From assembly GCA_022180725.1 (NCBI GenBank), contig BQMO01000014.1:124001-188000 (forward strand): a stretch of DNA of 64,000 bases, read 5' to 3'. The first letter of the stretch is position 1. Every line of letters starts with the position of its first letter. Shown one piece after another: positions 38,879 to 46,524 of this stretch. This DNA comes from Phycisphaerae bacterium (GTDB lineage: Bacteria; Planctomycetota; Phycisphaerae; Phycisphaerales; UBA1924). Below the pieces are notes generated by a model, which searched no databases, had not been told where the DNA came from, and saw nothing but the letters and a program-made list of their open reading frames with translations. A program made the position numbers and the translations under genes.

Positions 38879-40252
38879 TCAGGTGCGCTGCGCAACGGCC
38901 TTCTGGTAACTCATCACGCACCGCTCCGCGGCGCCGTCCCATGTAAGCCGGTGCAGGTCCATCGCCCCGTGCTGCCGAAGCGTCTGGCTCAGCGGCGGGT
39001 GCCGAAGCACCGCGATGATCTTGTTCGCCATCTCGTCGATGTCCCAGAAGTCCACCTTCAGCACGTGCGTCAGCACCTCGCTCGCCCCGCTCGTCTTGCT
39101 CAAGATCACCGGCACGTCGTGGCTGATCGCCTCCAGCGCCGCGATCCCGAACGGCTCGCTCACGCTGGGCATCACGTAGCAATCCGCCATGCGGAACACC
39201 CGGTCCACGTCCCGTCCGCGGAGGAAGCCCGTGAACAGCACCTTGTGCCCGATCCCCATCCCCGCCGCCAACTCGATCATCCGCAGCGCCATGTCCCCGC
39301 TGCCCGCGAGAACAAACTTCACGTCCTGCACCTTCTCCAGCACGCGCTTCGCCGCCGCGATGAAATACTCCGGCCCCTTCTGCATCGTGATCCGGCCCAG
39401 GAACAGCACGATCTTGTCGGTGGACTCGATCCGTGTTCCCGGCGCGGGCTGCGTCGCCTCGCGCTCGACGCCGTTATACACCACGTCGACATGATCCGGC
39501 GCCACGCCGTACTTGCGCACGCAGATGCTCTTGGTCATCTGGCTCACCGCGATCACGCGGTCCGCCGCGAGCATCCCCGCCCGCTCGATATCAAACACCC
39601 GCGCGTTCACGTTGTTCCCCGCGCGGTCGAACTCGGTGGAGTGCACCTGCACCACCAGCGGCTTGCCCGTCACCTTCGCCAGCGCAATCCCCGCGGGGTA
39701 CGTCAGCCAGTCGTGCGCGTGGATCACGTCGAACGACTCTCGCGCCGCCATCGCGACCACCAGCCGCGCATATCGCTCCGAATCGCCCACGAGGTCCATT
39801 CCGTACCCCACGCCCGGGCCGCCGCCGGTCCCGATAAACCCCGTCGGCGCGGGCGGCAGGTCGGGCGACGTGAATGACGGCGACGCCGTGGATGGCGTCG
39901 TGAGGGGGGCTCCGGTGAGCCGCACGTACTGAACGGGGTCAAAGGAGGGGTAGGGGCTGGAGAAGGAGGCGGGCACGCCGTGGAACGTGGCATGTTGGAA
40001 GCCGAAAAGTGGCATCCCGGCATCATCAATCAAGTCGGCCATCGCGGGCACCCCGCCGCCGGCGGGCAGTCTGGCCGCCCTCGGCGCCAGCATGCGGACA
40101 TGGCTCGTGGTCGAGCCTTCGACGGGTTTGGGGAGAATGAAAATGACTTTGTGCCCGGCCTTGTCGAGCGCCTTGGTCAGCCCGAAGCACGCGACCCCAA
40201 GGCCGCCCGCGATGAACGGCGGAAACTCCCACCCGAGCATCAGGATGCGCAC
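38879..40252 (-). CDS. GT4/GT5-like glycosyltransferase (glycogen-synthase-like)
   Basis: A 457-residue GT-B glycosyltransferase. The N-terminal glucan-synthase-like segment MLGWEFPPFIAGGLGVACFGLTK, HAHDWLTY in the middle, the nucleotide-sugar domain with LFLGRITMQKGPEYFI and the acid motif EPFGIAALEAISHDVP are clear. ADP- or UDP-glucose is the likely donor; the acceptor (glycogen or a surface glucan) cannot be told. The GTG at 40252 is preferred, with GGAGGT upstream; longer in-frame starts add low-complexity sequence. It lies 55 bp downstream of an unknown gene on the same strand. Confidence 0.87.
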   Translation of the reverse strand: MRILMLGWEFPPFIAGGLGVACFGLTKALDKAGHKVIFILPKPVEGSTTSHVRMLAPRAARLPAGGGVPAMADLIDDAGMPLFGFQHATFHGVPASFSSPYPSFDPVQYVRLTGAPLTTPSTASPSFTSPDLPPAPTGFIGTGGGPGVGYGMDLVGDSERYARLVVAMAARESFDVIHAHDWLTYPAGIALAKVTGKPLVVQVHSTEFDRAGNNVNARVFDIERAGMLAADRVIAVSQMTKSICVRKYGVAPDHVDVVYNGVEREATQPAPGTRIESTDKIVLFLGRITMQKGPEYFIAAAKRVLEKVQDVKFVLAGSGDMALRMIELAAGMGIGHKVLFTGFLRGRDVDRVFRMADCYVMPSVSEPFGIAALEAISHDVPVILSKTSGASEVLTHVLKVDFWDIDEMANKIIAVLRHPPLSQTLRQHGAMDLHRLTWDGAAERCVMSYQKAVAQRT

Positions 40253-40307
40253 GGGGCACCTCCGTGCGGAGCACTCATGGAGCCGGGGATGAAAAATCGG
40301 TGCAGGC

Positions 40308-40823
40308 TCATTCCGTACCGGCCTCCATATCGCCCAGGCGGCGGAACATGGCCTCGTACGCCAACAGGACAATCCGCGCCGTCTCGCGGCTCCGTGCGTC
40401 AGCCAGCTGCGAGGCGTCGATCGGGAGCACGGATCGGAACGTGAACAACTTCCCCTCATCGCGGAAGTGCTCTACCGCGAGCGTCGGACTTGCGTGCCCG
40501 AGTTTGGGGTAATCAAGGTCGACCAGTTCCTCTTCCAGCAGGTCGGCCAGTTTGTCGCCCGTGTGGACGAGGTCCTGCTCGATGGATTGGCTGAGGTAAC
40601 GATCGGCCATGACCAGCGAAACCCAGACGCGCCCCGACTCGTGGCTCACTCGGTAGTACGCCGGCGAGCCGGAGCCTGACGCGGCCGCTTCAAGCATGCC
40701 GTCGCGGATGGTCACCTCGCCGAAGACCCCGGCCTGACGGGCCGAGGCGGCAACGGAATCAACAAAGGCCGTCCACGCCGCCGTCCGAAGCACATCCGAG
40801 GTTTCTGATGACGGTGCAACCAT
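40308..40823 (-). CDS. Hypothetical cytoplasmic protein, 171 aa
   Basis: I do not recognise the family. No signal peptide. The protein contains a segment on which strands alternate with helices (GRVWVSLVMADRYLSQSIEQD, ELVDLDYPKLGHASPTLAVEHF), with a C-terminal helix rich in Arg/Glu (SRETARIVLLAYEAMFRRLGD). The ATG at 40823 follows a weak GAGG-type site; the frame is open much further upstream but that sequence runs into the tRNA-Leu gene and is unlikely to be coding. Its neighbour is the glycosyltransferase, 55 bp downstream, so co-transcription is plausible. Confidence 0.6.
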   Translation of the reverse strand: MVAPSSETSDVLRTAAWTAFVDSVAASARQAGVFGEVTIRDGMLEAAASGSGSPAYYRVSHESGRVWVSLVMADRYLSQSIEQDLVHTGDKLADLLEEELVDLDYPKLGHASPTLAVEHFRDEGKLFTFRSVLPIDASQLADARSRETARIVLLAYEAMFRRLGDMEAGTE

Positions 40824-41021
40824 GGACCTGAGCCTCGACAACCCCGACGAAACGCGAAACGGGGCAAGTGCTTGCGCAAACACAACTTGGATGCTTCGCC
40901 GCGCACACGCACGACGCCCCGGTGGCGTATCGACGCACGACAAAAGCACGCGACGGCAAAGAATAGGCCCCGCAGCTCCGGGATGATGCCACGGGTTCGC
41001 CATTTTGCAGTCCATCGCGCG

Positions 41022-41027
41022 TATAGT
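41022..41027 (+). promoter_or_regulatory. -10 element of the tRNA-Leu gene
   Basis: TATAGT, 37 bp before the tRNA 5' end, is the best -10 in the region. No good -35 at the usual distance was found (TTCGCC lies 20 bp upstream). Confidence 0.45.
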
Positions 41028-41064
41028 CTTGGCCCCGCGTCGGCCTCGGCTCGCGCGGGCCACC

Positions 41065-41148
41065 GCCCAGGTGGCGAAATTGGCAGACGCACTACCTTGA
41101 GGTGGTAGCGCCCGCAAGGGCATGGAGGTTCAAGTCCTCTCCTGGGCA
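41065..41148 (+). tRNA. tRNA-Leu (anticodon GAG)
   Basis: A class II tRNA of 84 nt. Acceptor GCCCAGG (41065-41071) pairs with CCTGGGC (41141-41147), with A as discriminator. The D-arm contains AATTGGCAGACGC, the anticodon stem CTACC/GGTAG encloses TTGAGGT, giving anticodon GAG (41099-41101), and the long variable arm is GCCC-GCAA-GGGC. The T-arm is GGAGGTTCAAGTCCTCT. CCA is not encoded. Confidence 0.95.
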
Positions 41149-41316
41149 TTCTCCTTTCGCGGTCGAATCCGGCGGCACGGTTCCCCAACAACGCGGCGGG
41201 CATGGTCCCGTCGAGTCTTCGCGGGGTCGTGCATCTCGCATGATGCCAACGCACACACAACGCGGCGCGGCGTGTCCCTCCGGGGGAACATCACTCGCAC
41301 CGCGCGGAGCAGTCCC

Positions 41317-43434
41317 ATGAACACGCGCATCGGTTTCGTCACGTCCCTCCTCGCCCTGTCCATCGCCGCCGGCGCCTCGGCCCAGCCCGCCAAGGCCCCC
41401 TGGACTCCCACGACCCCGCTCATCCCGCGCGATGTCATCTTCGGCAACCCCGACCGCGGCGGCTCCCAACTCAGCCCCGACGGGAAGTGGATTTCCTACC
41501 TCGCCCCCGTCAACGGCGTCATGAACATCTGGGTCGCGCCCAGCGACGACCTCGCCAAGGCCCGCCCCATCACCAGCGACACCAAGCGCGGCATCAGCAC
41601 CTACCAATGGGCCTTCGACAACGCCCACGTCCTCTACCTGCAAGACCAGGGCGGCGACGAGAACTGGAAACTCTTCAGCGTCGAGGCCGCCACAGGCAAG
41701 GCCCGCGACCTCACCCCCTTCGAGGACATCAAGGGCGACGACGGCAAGCCCATCATGCTCCCCACCGGCAAGCCCCTCCGCCCGGCCGCACGCCTCGAGG
41801 TCGTCTCCGAGCACTTCCCCACACACGTCCTCGTCGGCCTCAACAACCGCGATCCCGAACTCCACGACGTCTACAAGATCGACATCACCACCGGCGCCAT
41901 GGAACTGGTCCTCACCAACCCGGGTTTCCTCGGCTTCGGCATCGACGACTCCTTCACCCCGCGCGTCGCCTTCCGCCCGACCCCCGACGGCGGGCAGGAA
42001 ATCCTCAAGGCCGACGGCAAGGGCGGGTTCACGCCCTGGCAGTCCATCCCCCAGGCCGACGCACTCACCACCGGTCCCCAGGGCTTTGATAAGGACGGCA
42101 CGAGCCTCTACATGCTCGACAGCCGCACCGGCAACACCGCGCGGTTCACCAAGACCAACCTCATCACCGACGCCGTCGAGGTCATCGCCAGCGATGATCG
42201 TGCCGACGCCGACGCCGCCATGATCCACCCGGTCACCAAGGCCGTGCAGGCCGTGTCGTTCGAGTACGACCGCACGCAATGGAAGATCCTCGACCCCTCG
42301 GTGCAGGCCGACTTCGACTACCTCAAGACCGTCGCCGACGGCGAAATCATCCTCGGCAGCCGCACCCACGACGACCGCACCTGGCTTGTCTCCTTCCTCA
42401 TGGACGACGGCCCGGTGCGCCTCTACCGCTACGACCGCACCCCCGGCGCGGCCACGCCCGGCAAGGCAACCTTCCTCTACACCAACCGCCCCAAACTCGA
42501 AGGCCAGCCCCTCGCGAAGATGCACCCCGTCGTCATCAAGAGCCGCGACGGGCTGAACCTCGTCTCCTACCTCACCGTCCCCGTCGGCTCGACCAAGGCC
42601 GGCATGAAGCCCGTCCAGCCCCTGCCCATGGTGCTCTTCGTGCACGGCGGCCCCTGGGCACGCGACTCCTGGGGCTACAACCCCTACCACCAGTGGCTCG
42701 CGAACCGCGGCTACGCCGTGCTCAGCGTCAACTTCCGCGGCTCCACCGGCCTGGGCAAGGCCTTCACCAACGCCGGCGACAAAAACTGGGGCACCACCAT
42801 GCACGACGACCTGCTCGACGCCGTCGACTGGGCCGTCGCCCAGGGCATCGCCGACAAGAACAAGGTCGCCATCATGGGCGGGTCCTACGGCGGGTACGCC
42901 ACCCTCGCCGGCCTCACCATGACGCCGGAAGTCTTCGCGTGCGGTGTTGACATCGTCGGCCCCAGCAATCTCAACACGCTCCTCAACTCCATCCCCCCGC
43001 ACTGGGCGCCCATGATCGAGATGCTCACCAGCCGTGTCGGCGACCACCGCACCGAGGAAGGCCGCAAGTTCCTCGCCAGCCGCTCGCCGCTGACCTTCGC
43101 CGACCGCATCGTCCGCCCGCTCCTCATCGGGCAGGGGGCCAACGACCCGCGCGTCAAGCAGGCCGAGAGCGATCAGATCGTCTCCGCCATGCAGCGCAAG
43201 AACATCCCCGTTACCTACGTGGTCTTCCCCGACGAGGGCCACGGCTTCCGCCGCCCCGAGAACAGCAAGGCCTTCAACGCCATCATCGAGGGTTTCCTCG
43301 CCCAGCACCTCGGCGGCCGCGCCGAACCCATCGGCGACGACGTCCGCAAGAGCACCGCCCAGATCAAGTCAGGCGCCGAGGGCGTCCCGGGCCTCGTCTC
43401 CGCCGACGCGCCGAAGGTCGATCTGACGAAGTAA
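41317..43434 (+). CDS. Secreted S9-family prolyl oligopeptidase/acylaminoacyl peptidase
   Basis: A 705-residue peptidase with a signal peptide (FVTSLLALSIAAGASA), an N-terminal beta-propeller region (for example QLSPDGKWISYLAPVNG) and a C-terminal alpha/beta-hydrolase domain. The catalytic triad is Ser523 in GGSYGGY, Asp610 in GANDPRV and His642 in DEGHGF. It should release dipeptides or acylated residues from peptides in the periplasm. The ATG at 41317 is chosen for the signal peptide start. A strong terminator follows at 43542-43571. Confidence 0.93.
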   Translation: MNTRIGFVTSLLALSIAAGASAQPAKAPWTPTTPLIPRDVIFGNPDRGGSQLSPDGKWISYLAPVNGVMNIWVAPSDDLAKARPITSDTKRGISTYQWAFDNAHVLYLQDQGGDENWKLFSVEAATGKARDLTPFEDIKGDDGKPIMLPTGKPLRPAARLEVVSEHFPTHVLVGLNNRDPELHDVYKIDITTGAMELVLTNPGFLGFGIDDSFTPRVAFRPTPDGGQEILKADGKGGFTPWQSIPQADALTTGPQGFDKDGTSLYMLDSRTGNTARFTKTNLITDAVEVIASDDRADADAAMIHPVTKAVQAVSFEYDRTQWKILDPSVQADFDYLKTVADGEIILGSRTHDDRTWLVSFLMDDGPVRLYRYDRTPGAATPGKATFLYTNRPKLEGQPLAKMHPVVIKSRDGLNLVSYLTVPVGSTKAGMKPVQPLPMVLFVHGGPWARDSWGYNPYHQWLANRGYAVLSVNFRGSTGLGKAFTNAGDKNWGTTMHDDLLDAVDWAVAQGIADKNKVAIMGGSYGGYATLAGLTMTPEVFACGVDIVGPSNLNTLLNSIPPHWAPMIEMLTSRVGDHRTEEGRKFLASRSPLTFADRIVRPLLIGQGANDPRVKQAESDQIVSAMQRKNIPVTYVVFPDEGHGFRRPENSKAFNAIIEGFLAQHLGGRAEPIGDDVRKSTAQIKSGAEGVPGLVSADAPKVDLTK

Positions 43435-43460
43435 GCCGTCGGCGTATGTGGTATGGGTGG

Positions 43461-43479
43461 CACAGGCGTCCCGCCTGTG
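43461..43479. repeat. CACAGGCGtcccGCCTGTG palindrome
   Basis: A perfect 8-bp inverted repeat (CACAGGCG/CGCCTGTG) just after the S9 peptidase gene. A degenerate second copy (GGCGAGGCGTCCCGCGTGTG) occurs at 43505-43524. The form is a common short interspersed palindrome in planctomycete-type genomes (from general knowledge). Confidence 0.6.
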
Positions 43480-43541
43480 CGACGGGGCCTCTTCTGGCTT
43501 GGGTGGCGAGGCGTCCCGCGTGTGAACGAGTTCAACCAAGA

Positions 43542-43571
43542 CCCTCGGCGCAGGCCGGGGGTTCTTTGTTT
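43542..43571 (+). terminator. Intrinsic terminator after the S9 peptidase gene
   Basis: CCCTCGGC (43542-43549), loop GCAG, GCCGGGGG (43554-43561), one G-U pair in an 8-bp stem, then TTCTTTGTTT. It is 107 bp after the stop codon. Confidence 0.75.
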
Positions 43572-43666
43572 CATGCCTGTTGCTCGCGGATGAAGCCAGA
43601 GAGGAGCGGAAGAAGACAGAGAGGGTGGTAGATCGGAAAATTCCCGTGGGCCCGTGCCACAGTCCT

Positions 43667-43797
43667 GCCGTGCCACGGTCCTGCGCTTCGCAGGGCCGTG
43701 CGTCGCGCAGGGTGGGTGAGGGTGGTCCGCTGCTCCGATGAAGCATCGGAACTGTGCTACGCCCCGTTCGTCATTTGGAGCAGTGCCACCCCGCCGC
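43667..43797. repeat. Long REP-like direct repeat, left copy
   Basis: About 130 bp that recurs in the same orientation at 44551-44681, flanking the transposase gene. The first 50 bp differ at one position; the rest is diverged but alignable, ending in GAGCAGTGCCACCC in both. It contains hairpins CCTGCG-CTT-CGCAGG and TCCGATGAAGCATCGGA. This fits a RAYT-associated REP/BIME unit. Confidence 0.7.
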
Positions 43798-43889
43798 TGG
43801 CTCTCGAACGCAGGTAGGGTCGCGGTTCCGCACGGCGATAGCAATGTTGCACATCGCCGCCCTCACCGCGATGCGGTGGAGTTCCGTAG

Positions 43890-43919
43890 CCGGGGGTCGC
43901 CGCGCAGCGGCACCCCCGG
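43890..43919. repeat. Inverted palindromic repeat, left of transposase
   Basis: Thirty bases starting CCGGGGGTCGCCGCGCAGCG. Its reverse complement matches 44465-44494 at 29 of 30 positions, so the transposase gene lies inside an inverted pair, each arm itself a hairpin. It ends 52 bp before the ATG. Confidence 0.75.
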
Positions 43920-43971
43920 AGTGCATCCGCCCGACCATCGCACCCCAGCGGGGTGCGGGTAGACTATCCGT

Positions 43972-44424
43972 ATGGCGACCACGCTCACCAGCGTCCTGGT
44001 CCACGTGACGTTCTCAACGAAGAACCGCGAGCCACTGATTCCGCTCGATCTCCGCCCGGACCTCTTTGCCTACATGGGCGGCATCTGCCGCGACATGCAC
44101 TCGCCGCTGCGTCACGCGGGCGGCGTCGCGGACCATGTCCACCTTCTCATCAGCCTCGGAAAGTCCGCCGCGATCGCGGACGTTATGATGCACGTCAAGC
44201 GCGCAACATCGGCGTGGATCAAGAACCAGCGATCGGGATTGCACAACTTCGCGTGGCAGGACGGTTACTTCGCGTTCTCGGTCGGCCACGACAGCATCGA
44301 CGCCGTTCGGGCGTACTTCGACCGGCAGGAAGCGCATCACAAGGCCATCGACTTCAAGAGCGAGATGCTGGCGTTTCTCGCGAAGTACGAGGTGCCGTAC
44401 AAGCCCGAGTACCTGTGGGATTGA
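43972..44424 (+). CDS. REP-associated/IS200-type Y1 transposase (RAYT)
   Basis: A 150-residue single-domain Y1 HUH transposase. The metal-binding HUH motif is HVH in GGVADHVHLLISL; the catalytic tyrosine is in AVRAYFDRQEAHHKA. The opening LTSVLVHVTFSTKNREPLI is typical of TnpA/RAYT proteins. No tnpB or other cargo is next to it, and the flanks are nested palindromic repeats, so a REP-associated (domesticated or non-autonomous) role fits better than a classical IS200. TAGACT (43960-43965) ends 6 nt before the ATG and no Shine-Dalgarno sequence is present. The reading frame is intact. Confidence 0.88.
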   Translation: MATTLTSVLVHVTFSTKNREPLIPLDLRPDLFAYMGGICRDMHSPLRHAGGVADHVHLLISLGKSAAIADVMMHVKRATSAWIKNQRSGLHNFAWQDGYFAFSVGHDSIDAVRAYFDRQEAHHKAIDFKSEMLAFLAKYEVPYKPEYLWD

Positions 44425-44464
44425 CCCGCACCGCTCCGCGGTGCGCGCGTGGAACGGCCTCGCT

Positions 44465-44494
44465 CCGGGGGTGCCGCTCCGCGGCGACCCCCGG
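44465..44494. repeat. Inverted palindromic repeat, right of transposase
   Basis: Thirty bases starting CCGGGGGTGCCGCTCCGCGG, the inverted mate of 43890-43919, 40 bp after the transposase stop. Confidence 0.75.
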
Positions 44495-44550
44495 CGACGA
44501 ACCACCGCCGCTTCGCGGCGAGGGATTCCGCCGCGGAAGTACGCTGTGAT

Positions 44551-44681
44551 GCCGTGCCACGGTCCTGCGCTTCGCAGGGCAGTGCGTCGCGCAGGGTGAT
44601 TCAGGGTGGGCCGCACTGTCCCGACGAAGCGTCGGGACAATGGCACACCGGTTTATCATTCGAGCAGTGCCACCCGCCGCC
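44551..44681. repeat. Long REP-like direct repeat, right copy
   Basis: Right-hand copy of the unit at 43667-43797, with hairpins CCTGCG-CTT-CGCAGG and GTCCCGACGAAGCGTCGGGAC. It ends about 20 bp before the remaining coding part of a small zinc-ribbon gene, which it may have truncated. Confidence 0.7.
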
Positions 44682-44700
44682 CAACGTTCTAATCGGCGAG

Positions 44701-44883
44701 TTGGTCCATGTGCCGGCTGAACTCGTCCCTGTGTTGATGTTCGCCATTCCTGCCACGATCATTTGGACCTCGCGCATTCGCGCGCTCCGGGCGGCCAAGG
44801 CGGGACTTTGCCCCAAGTGCAGATACTCCCTCGCCGGTCTCCCACCCAACTCGCCCTGCCCGGAGTGCGGCCCCAAAGCCTGA
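44701..44883 (+). CDS. Short membrane protein with zinc-ribbon tail, possibly 5'-truncated
   Basis: About 60 residues with one hydrophobic segment (LVPVLMFAIPATIIW) and a C-terminal zinc ribbon CPKC-x12-CPEC. The same tail type is in the complete protein at 52638-53195 (CAHCGYDLTA, CPECGG). No proper start is clear (TTG 44701, GTG 44710 or ATG 44737), no ribosome-binding site is seen, and the upstream sequence is the REP-like repeat, so this could be the remnant of a larger gene. Confidence 0.4.
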   Translation: MVHVPAELVPVLMFAIPATIIWTSRIRALRAAKAGLCPKCRYSLAGLPPNSPCPECGPKA

Positions 44884-44899
44884 TCCCTTTTCCATCTGC

Positions 44900-44992
44900 C
44901 CCCTCCGCGTCCCTCCGTTCCCTTCGCGGCCTTCGCGTTCTCTTCGCCCCTTCGCGTTGAACACACGGCACGGGTCGCGGATGCCCCGTGCC
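44900..44992. repeat. Low-complexity repeat island (CCTTCGCGG type and a palindrome)
   Basis: CTCCGCGTCCCTCCGTTCCC and then CCTTCGCGGCCTTCGCGTTC-type sequence, recognisable as a small interspersed repeat that on the complement would read Asn-Ala-Lys-Ala-Ala-Lys. It is followed by the palindrome GGCACGGG...CCCGTGCC (44967-44992). No gene is seen between 44884 and 45065. Confidence 0.55.
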
Positions 44993-45028
44993 ACCCAAAG
45001 CCCCTCCCAAATCCCGCCCACACCCCGC

Positions 45029-45057
45029 TTTACAAACCGGCCCGGATGTGCGACAAT
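45029..45057 (+). promoter_or_regulatory. Promoter of the putative heme protein gene
   Basis: TTTACA (45029-45034), 17-bp spacer, GACAAT (45052-45057), ending 8 nt before the ATG at 45066. This is one of the few predicted leaderless promoters here with a good -35. Confidence 0.55.
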
Positions 45058-45065
45058 CCCCCCGA

Positions 45066-46421
45066 ATGACGACGACCCCACCCCACGCGGGCTCGCCGAA
45101 ACCGCCTCGAACCCCCAAACGCCGACCCCATCCGCCCCTCGCGACGGCCTGGATCGTGTCGTGGGGGGTGTGGGGGGTGTGTGTGCCCGCGATGGCCCAG
45201 GACAGCCTGCCCCCACCCAAGGCCGCCCCGCCCGAGGGCGTCCCCATGGCCGGGGCGCCGGTCGACGAGCCGCTCACCGCCGGGGCCGAGGTCGACGTCT
45301 ACCTGCGCGACGGGCGGCGTGAAACCGGGTTCTTCGTCGAACAGACCAAGTCGCAGGTCACCGTCTCGATCAACGGCGTGCGCACGTCCTTCCCCGCCGA
45401 GAGCGTCGAGCGGATCGCCCGGCTGCCCAGCCTCGACGAGCGCTACCGCATGCTGCGGGACGCCATCGACCCCACCGACGCCGAGTCGATCGTGCGCCTC
45501 GCCGAGTGGCTCCGCGGCAAGGGCCGGCTCGACCTGGCCCTGTGGGAAGTCGAGCGGGCGCTGCTGATCGAGCCGGGCAACACGCGCGGGAAGGACCTCA
45601 AGGTCGAGATCATCGCCCAGCAGAAGGTCAACGAGGCGAAGCGGCCCAGGCCCGACCCCGCCGCGCCGGTGGATCCAGGTCCGCCCAAGTTCGTGTTCCC
45701 CCTGTTGACGCCCGATCAGATCAACATCATCAAGGTGTACGAGGTCGATCTTCGCGACCCGCCCTCGATGCTGATCTCGGCCGATGCGACGCGCAAGTTC
45801 CTCGCGGCGTACGCGGGGCGCGAGGTGCCGGGGCTGGGCACCGTCCCGACCACGCCCGAGGCCAAGGAACTGTTCGTGCGGCAGAGGCCGGCGGACATCC
45901 TCGCGTGGTTCTTCGGCGCACGCGCGCGCGAGTTGTACGGGCAGGTGCGGGTGCGCGAAAGCCCGCGGGCCATGCGCCTGTTCGTGCAGGACGTCCACAA
46001 CACCTGGCTCATCAACTCGTGCGCCACGGCCAAGTGCCACGGCGGGGAAGAGGCCGGGCGGCTTTGGTTGACCAACCTGAAGGCCGGAACCGACGCCGCC
46101 GCGTACACGAACTTCCTGATCCTCGACCGGTTTCGCACCGCCGACGGCAAGGGCCTCATCGACTACGAGCAGCCGGAAAAAAGCCCGCTCCTCGACTTCG
46201 CCATTCCACGAGAGCAGGCCGTCTTCAAGCACCCCGAAGTGTCGGGCGTGGCCAAGGGCAAGTGGCGGCCCGCGCTGACTGGGCGCGACGATGATCGCTA
46301 CCGCCGGGCTGTCGAGTGGATCCGGGCCATGTACCGCCCACGAACCGGGTACCCCGTCGAGTATGACCCGCCCACGCCGCGTGCGGCGAAGTCCGCGGGG
46401 GACGTCCCCCCCGATCGATGA
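45066..46421 (+). CDS. Secreted putative c-type heme protein with CX4CH motif
   Basis: A 451-residue protein with an N-terminal membrane/signal segment (AWIVSWGVWGVCVPAMAQ, after a long basic leader). Residues about 75-120 form a small SH3-like region (VDVYLRDGRRETGFFVEQ), and a TPR-like helical stretch follows. Near the C-terminus NSCATAKCHGG has a CxxxxCH spacing; in planctomycetes such variants occur in multi-heme or PSCyt-type proteins. Covalent heme attachment is inferred. No heme-handling genes are adjacent. The start ATG is chosen because it lies directly behind a good promoter. Confidence 0.65.
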   Translation: MTTTPPHAGSPKPPRTPKRRPHPPLATAWIVSWGVWGVCVPAMAQDSLPPPKAAPPEGVPMAGAPVDEPLTAGAEVDVYLRDGRRETGFFVEQTKSQVTVSINGVRTSFPAESVERIARLPSLDERYRMLRDAIDPTDAESIVRLAEWLRGKGRLDLALWEVERALLIEPGNTRGKDLKVEIIAQQKVNEAKRPRPDPAAPVDPGPPKFVFPLLTPDQINIIKVYEVDLRDPPSMLISADATRKFLAAYAGREVPGLGTVPTTPEAKELFVRQRPADILAWFFGARARELYGQVRVRESPRAMRLFVQDVHNTWLINSCATAKCHGGEEAGRLWLTNLKAGTDAAAYTNFLILDRFRTADGKGLIDYEQPEKSPLLDFAIPREQAVFKHPEVSGVAKGKWRPALTGRDDDRYRRAVEWIRAMYRPRTGYPVEYDPPTPRAAKSAGDVPPDR

Positions 46422-46524
46422 ATGTGCACGCCGGGCCGGTCTTTGCTACAGTGCGTAACCGCCGGGTGACGCCCGGCGAACAACCCCCGAACCTCGTGCG
46501 GGCGCGAAGCCCGGAGAAGCCACG

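Noticed and set aside
41092..43308. A 738-codon minus-strand frame opposite the S9 peptidase
   Set aside because: Low-complexity Gly/Val/Asp-rich sequence with no motif; the plus-strand peptidase has a full catalytic triad.
43972..44424. Classical IS200/IS605 insertion sequence
   Set aside because: No tnpB, no defined IS ends other than nested palindromes; the RAYT interpretation fits better.
43435..45065. CRISPR array or phage attachment site
   Set aside because: Repeats are palindromic REP-like units with unequal spacing and no cas, integrase or phage genes nearby.
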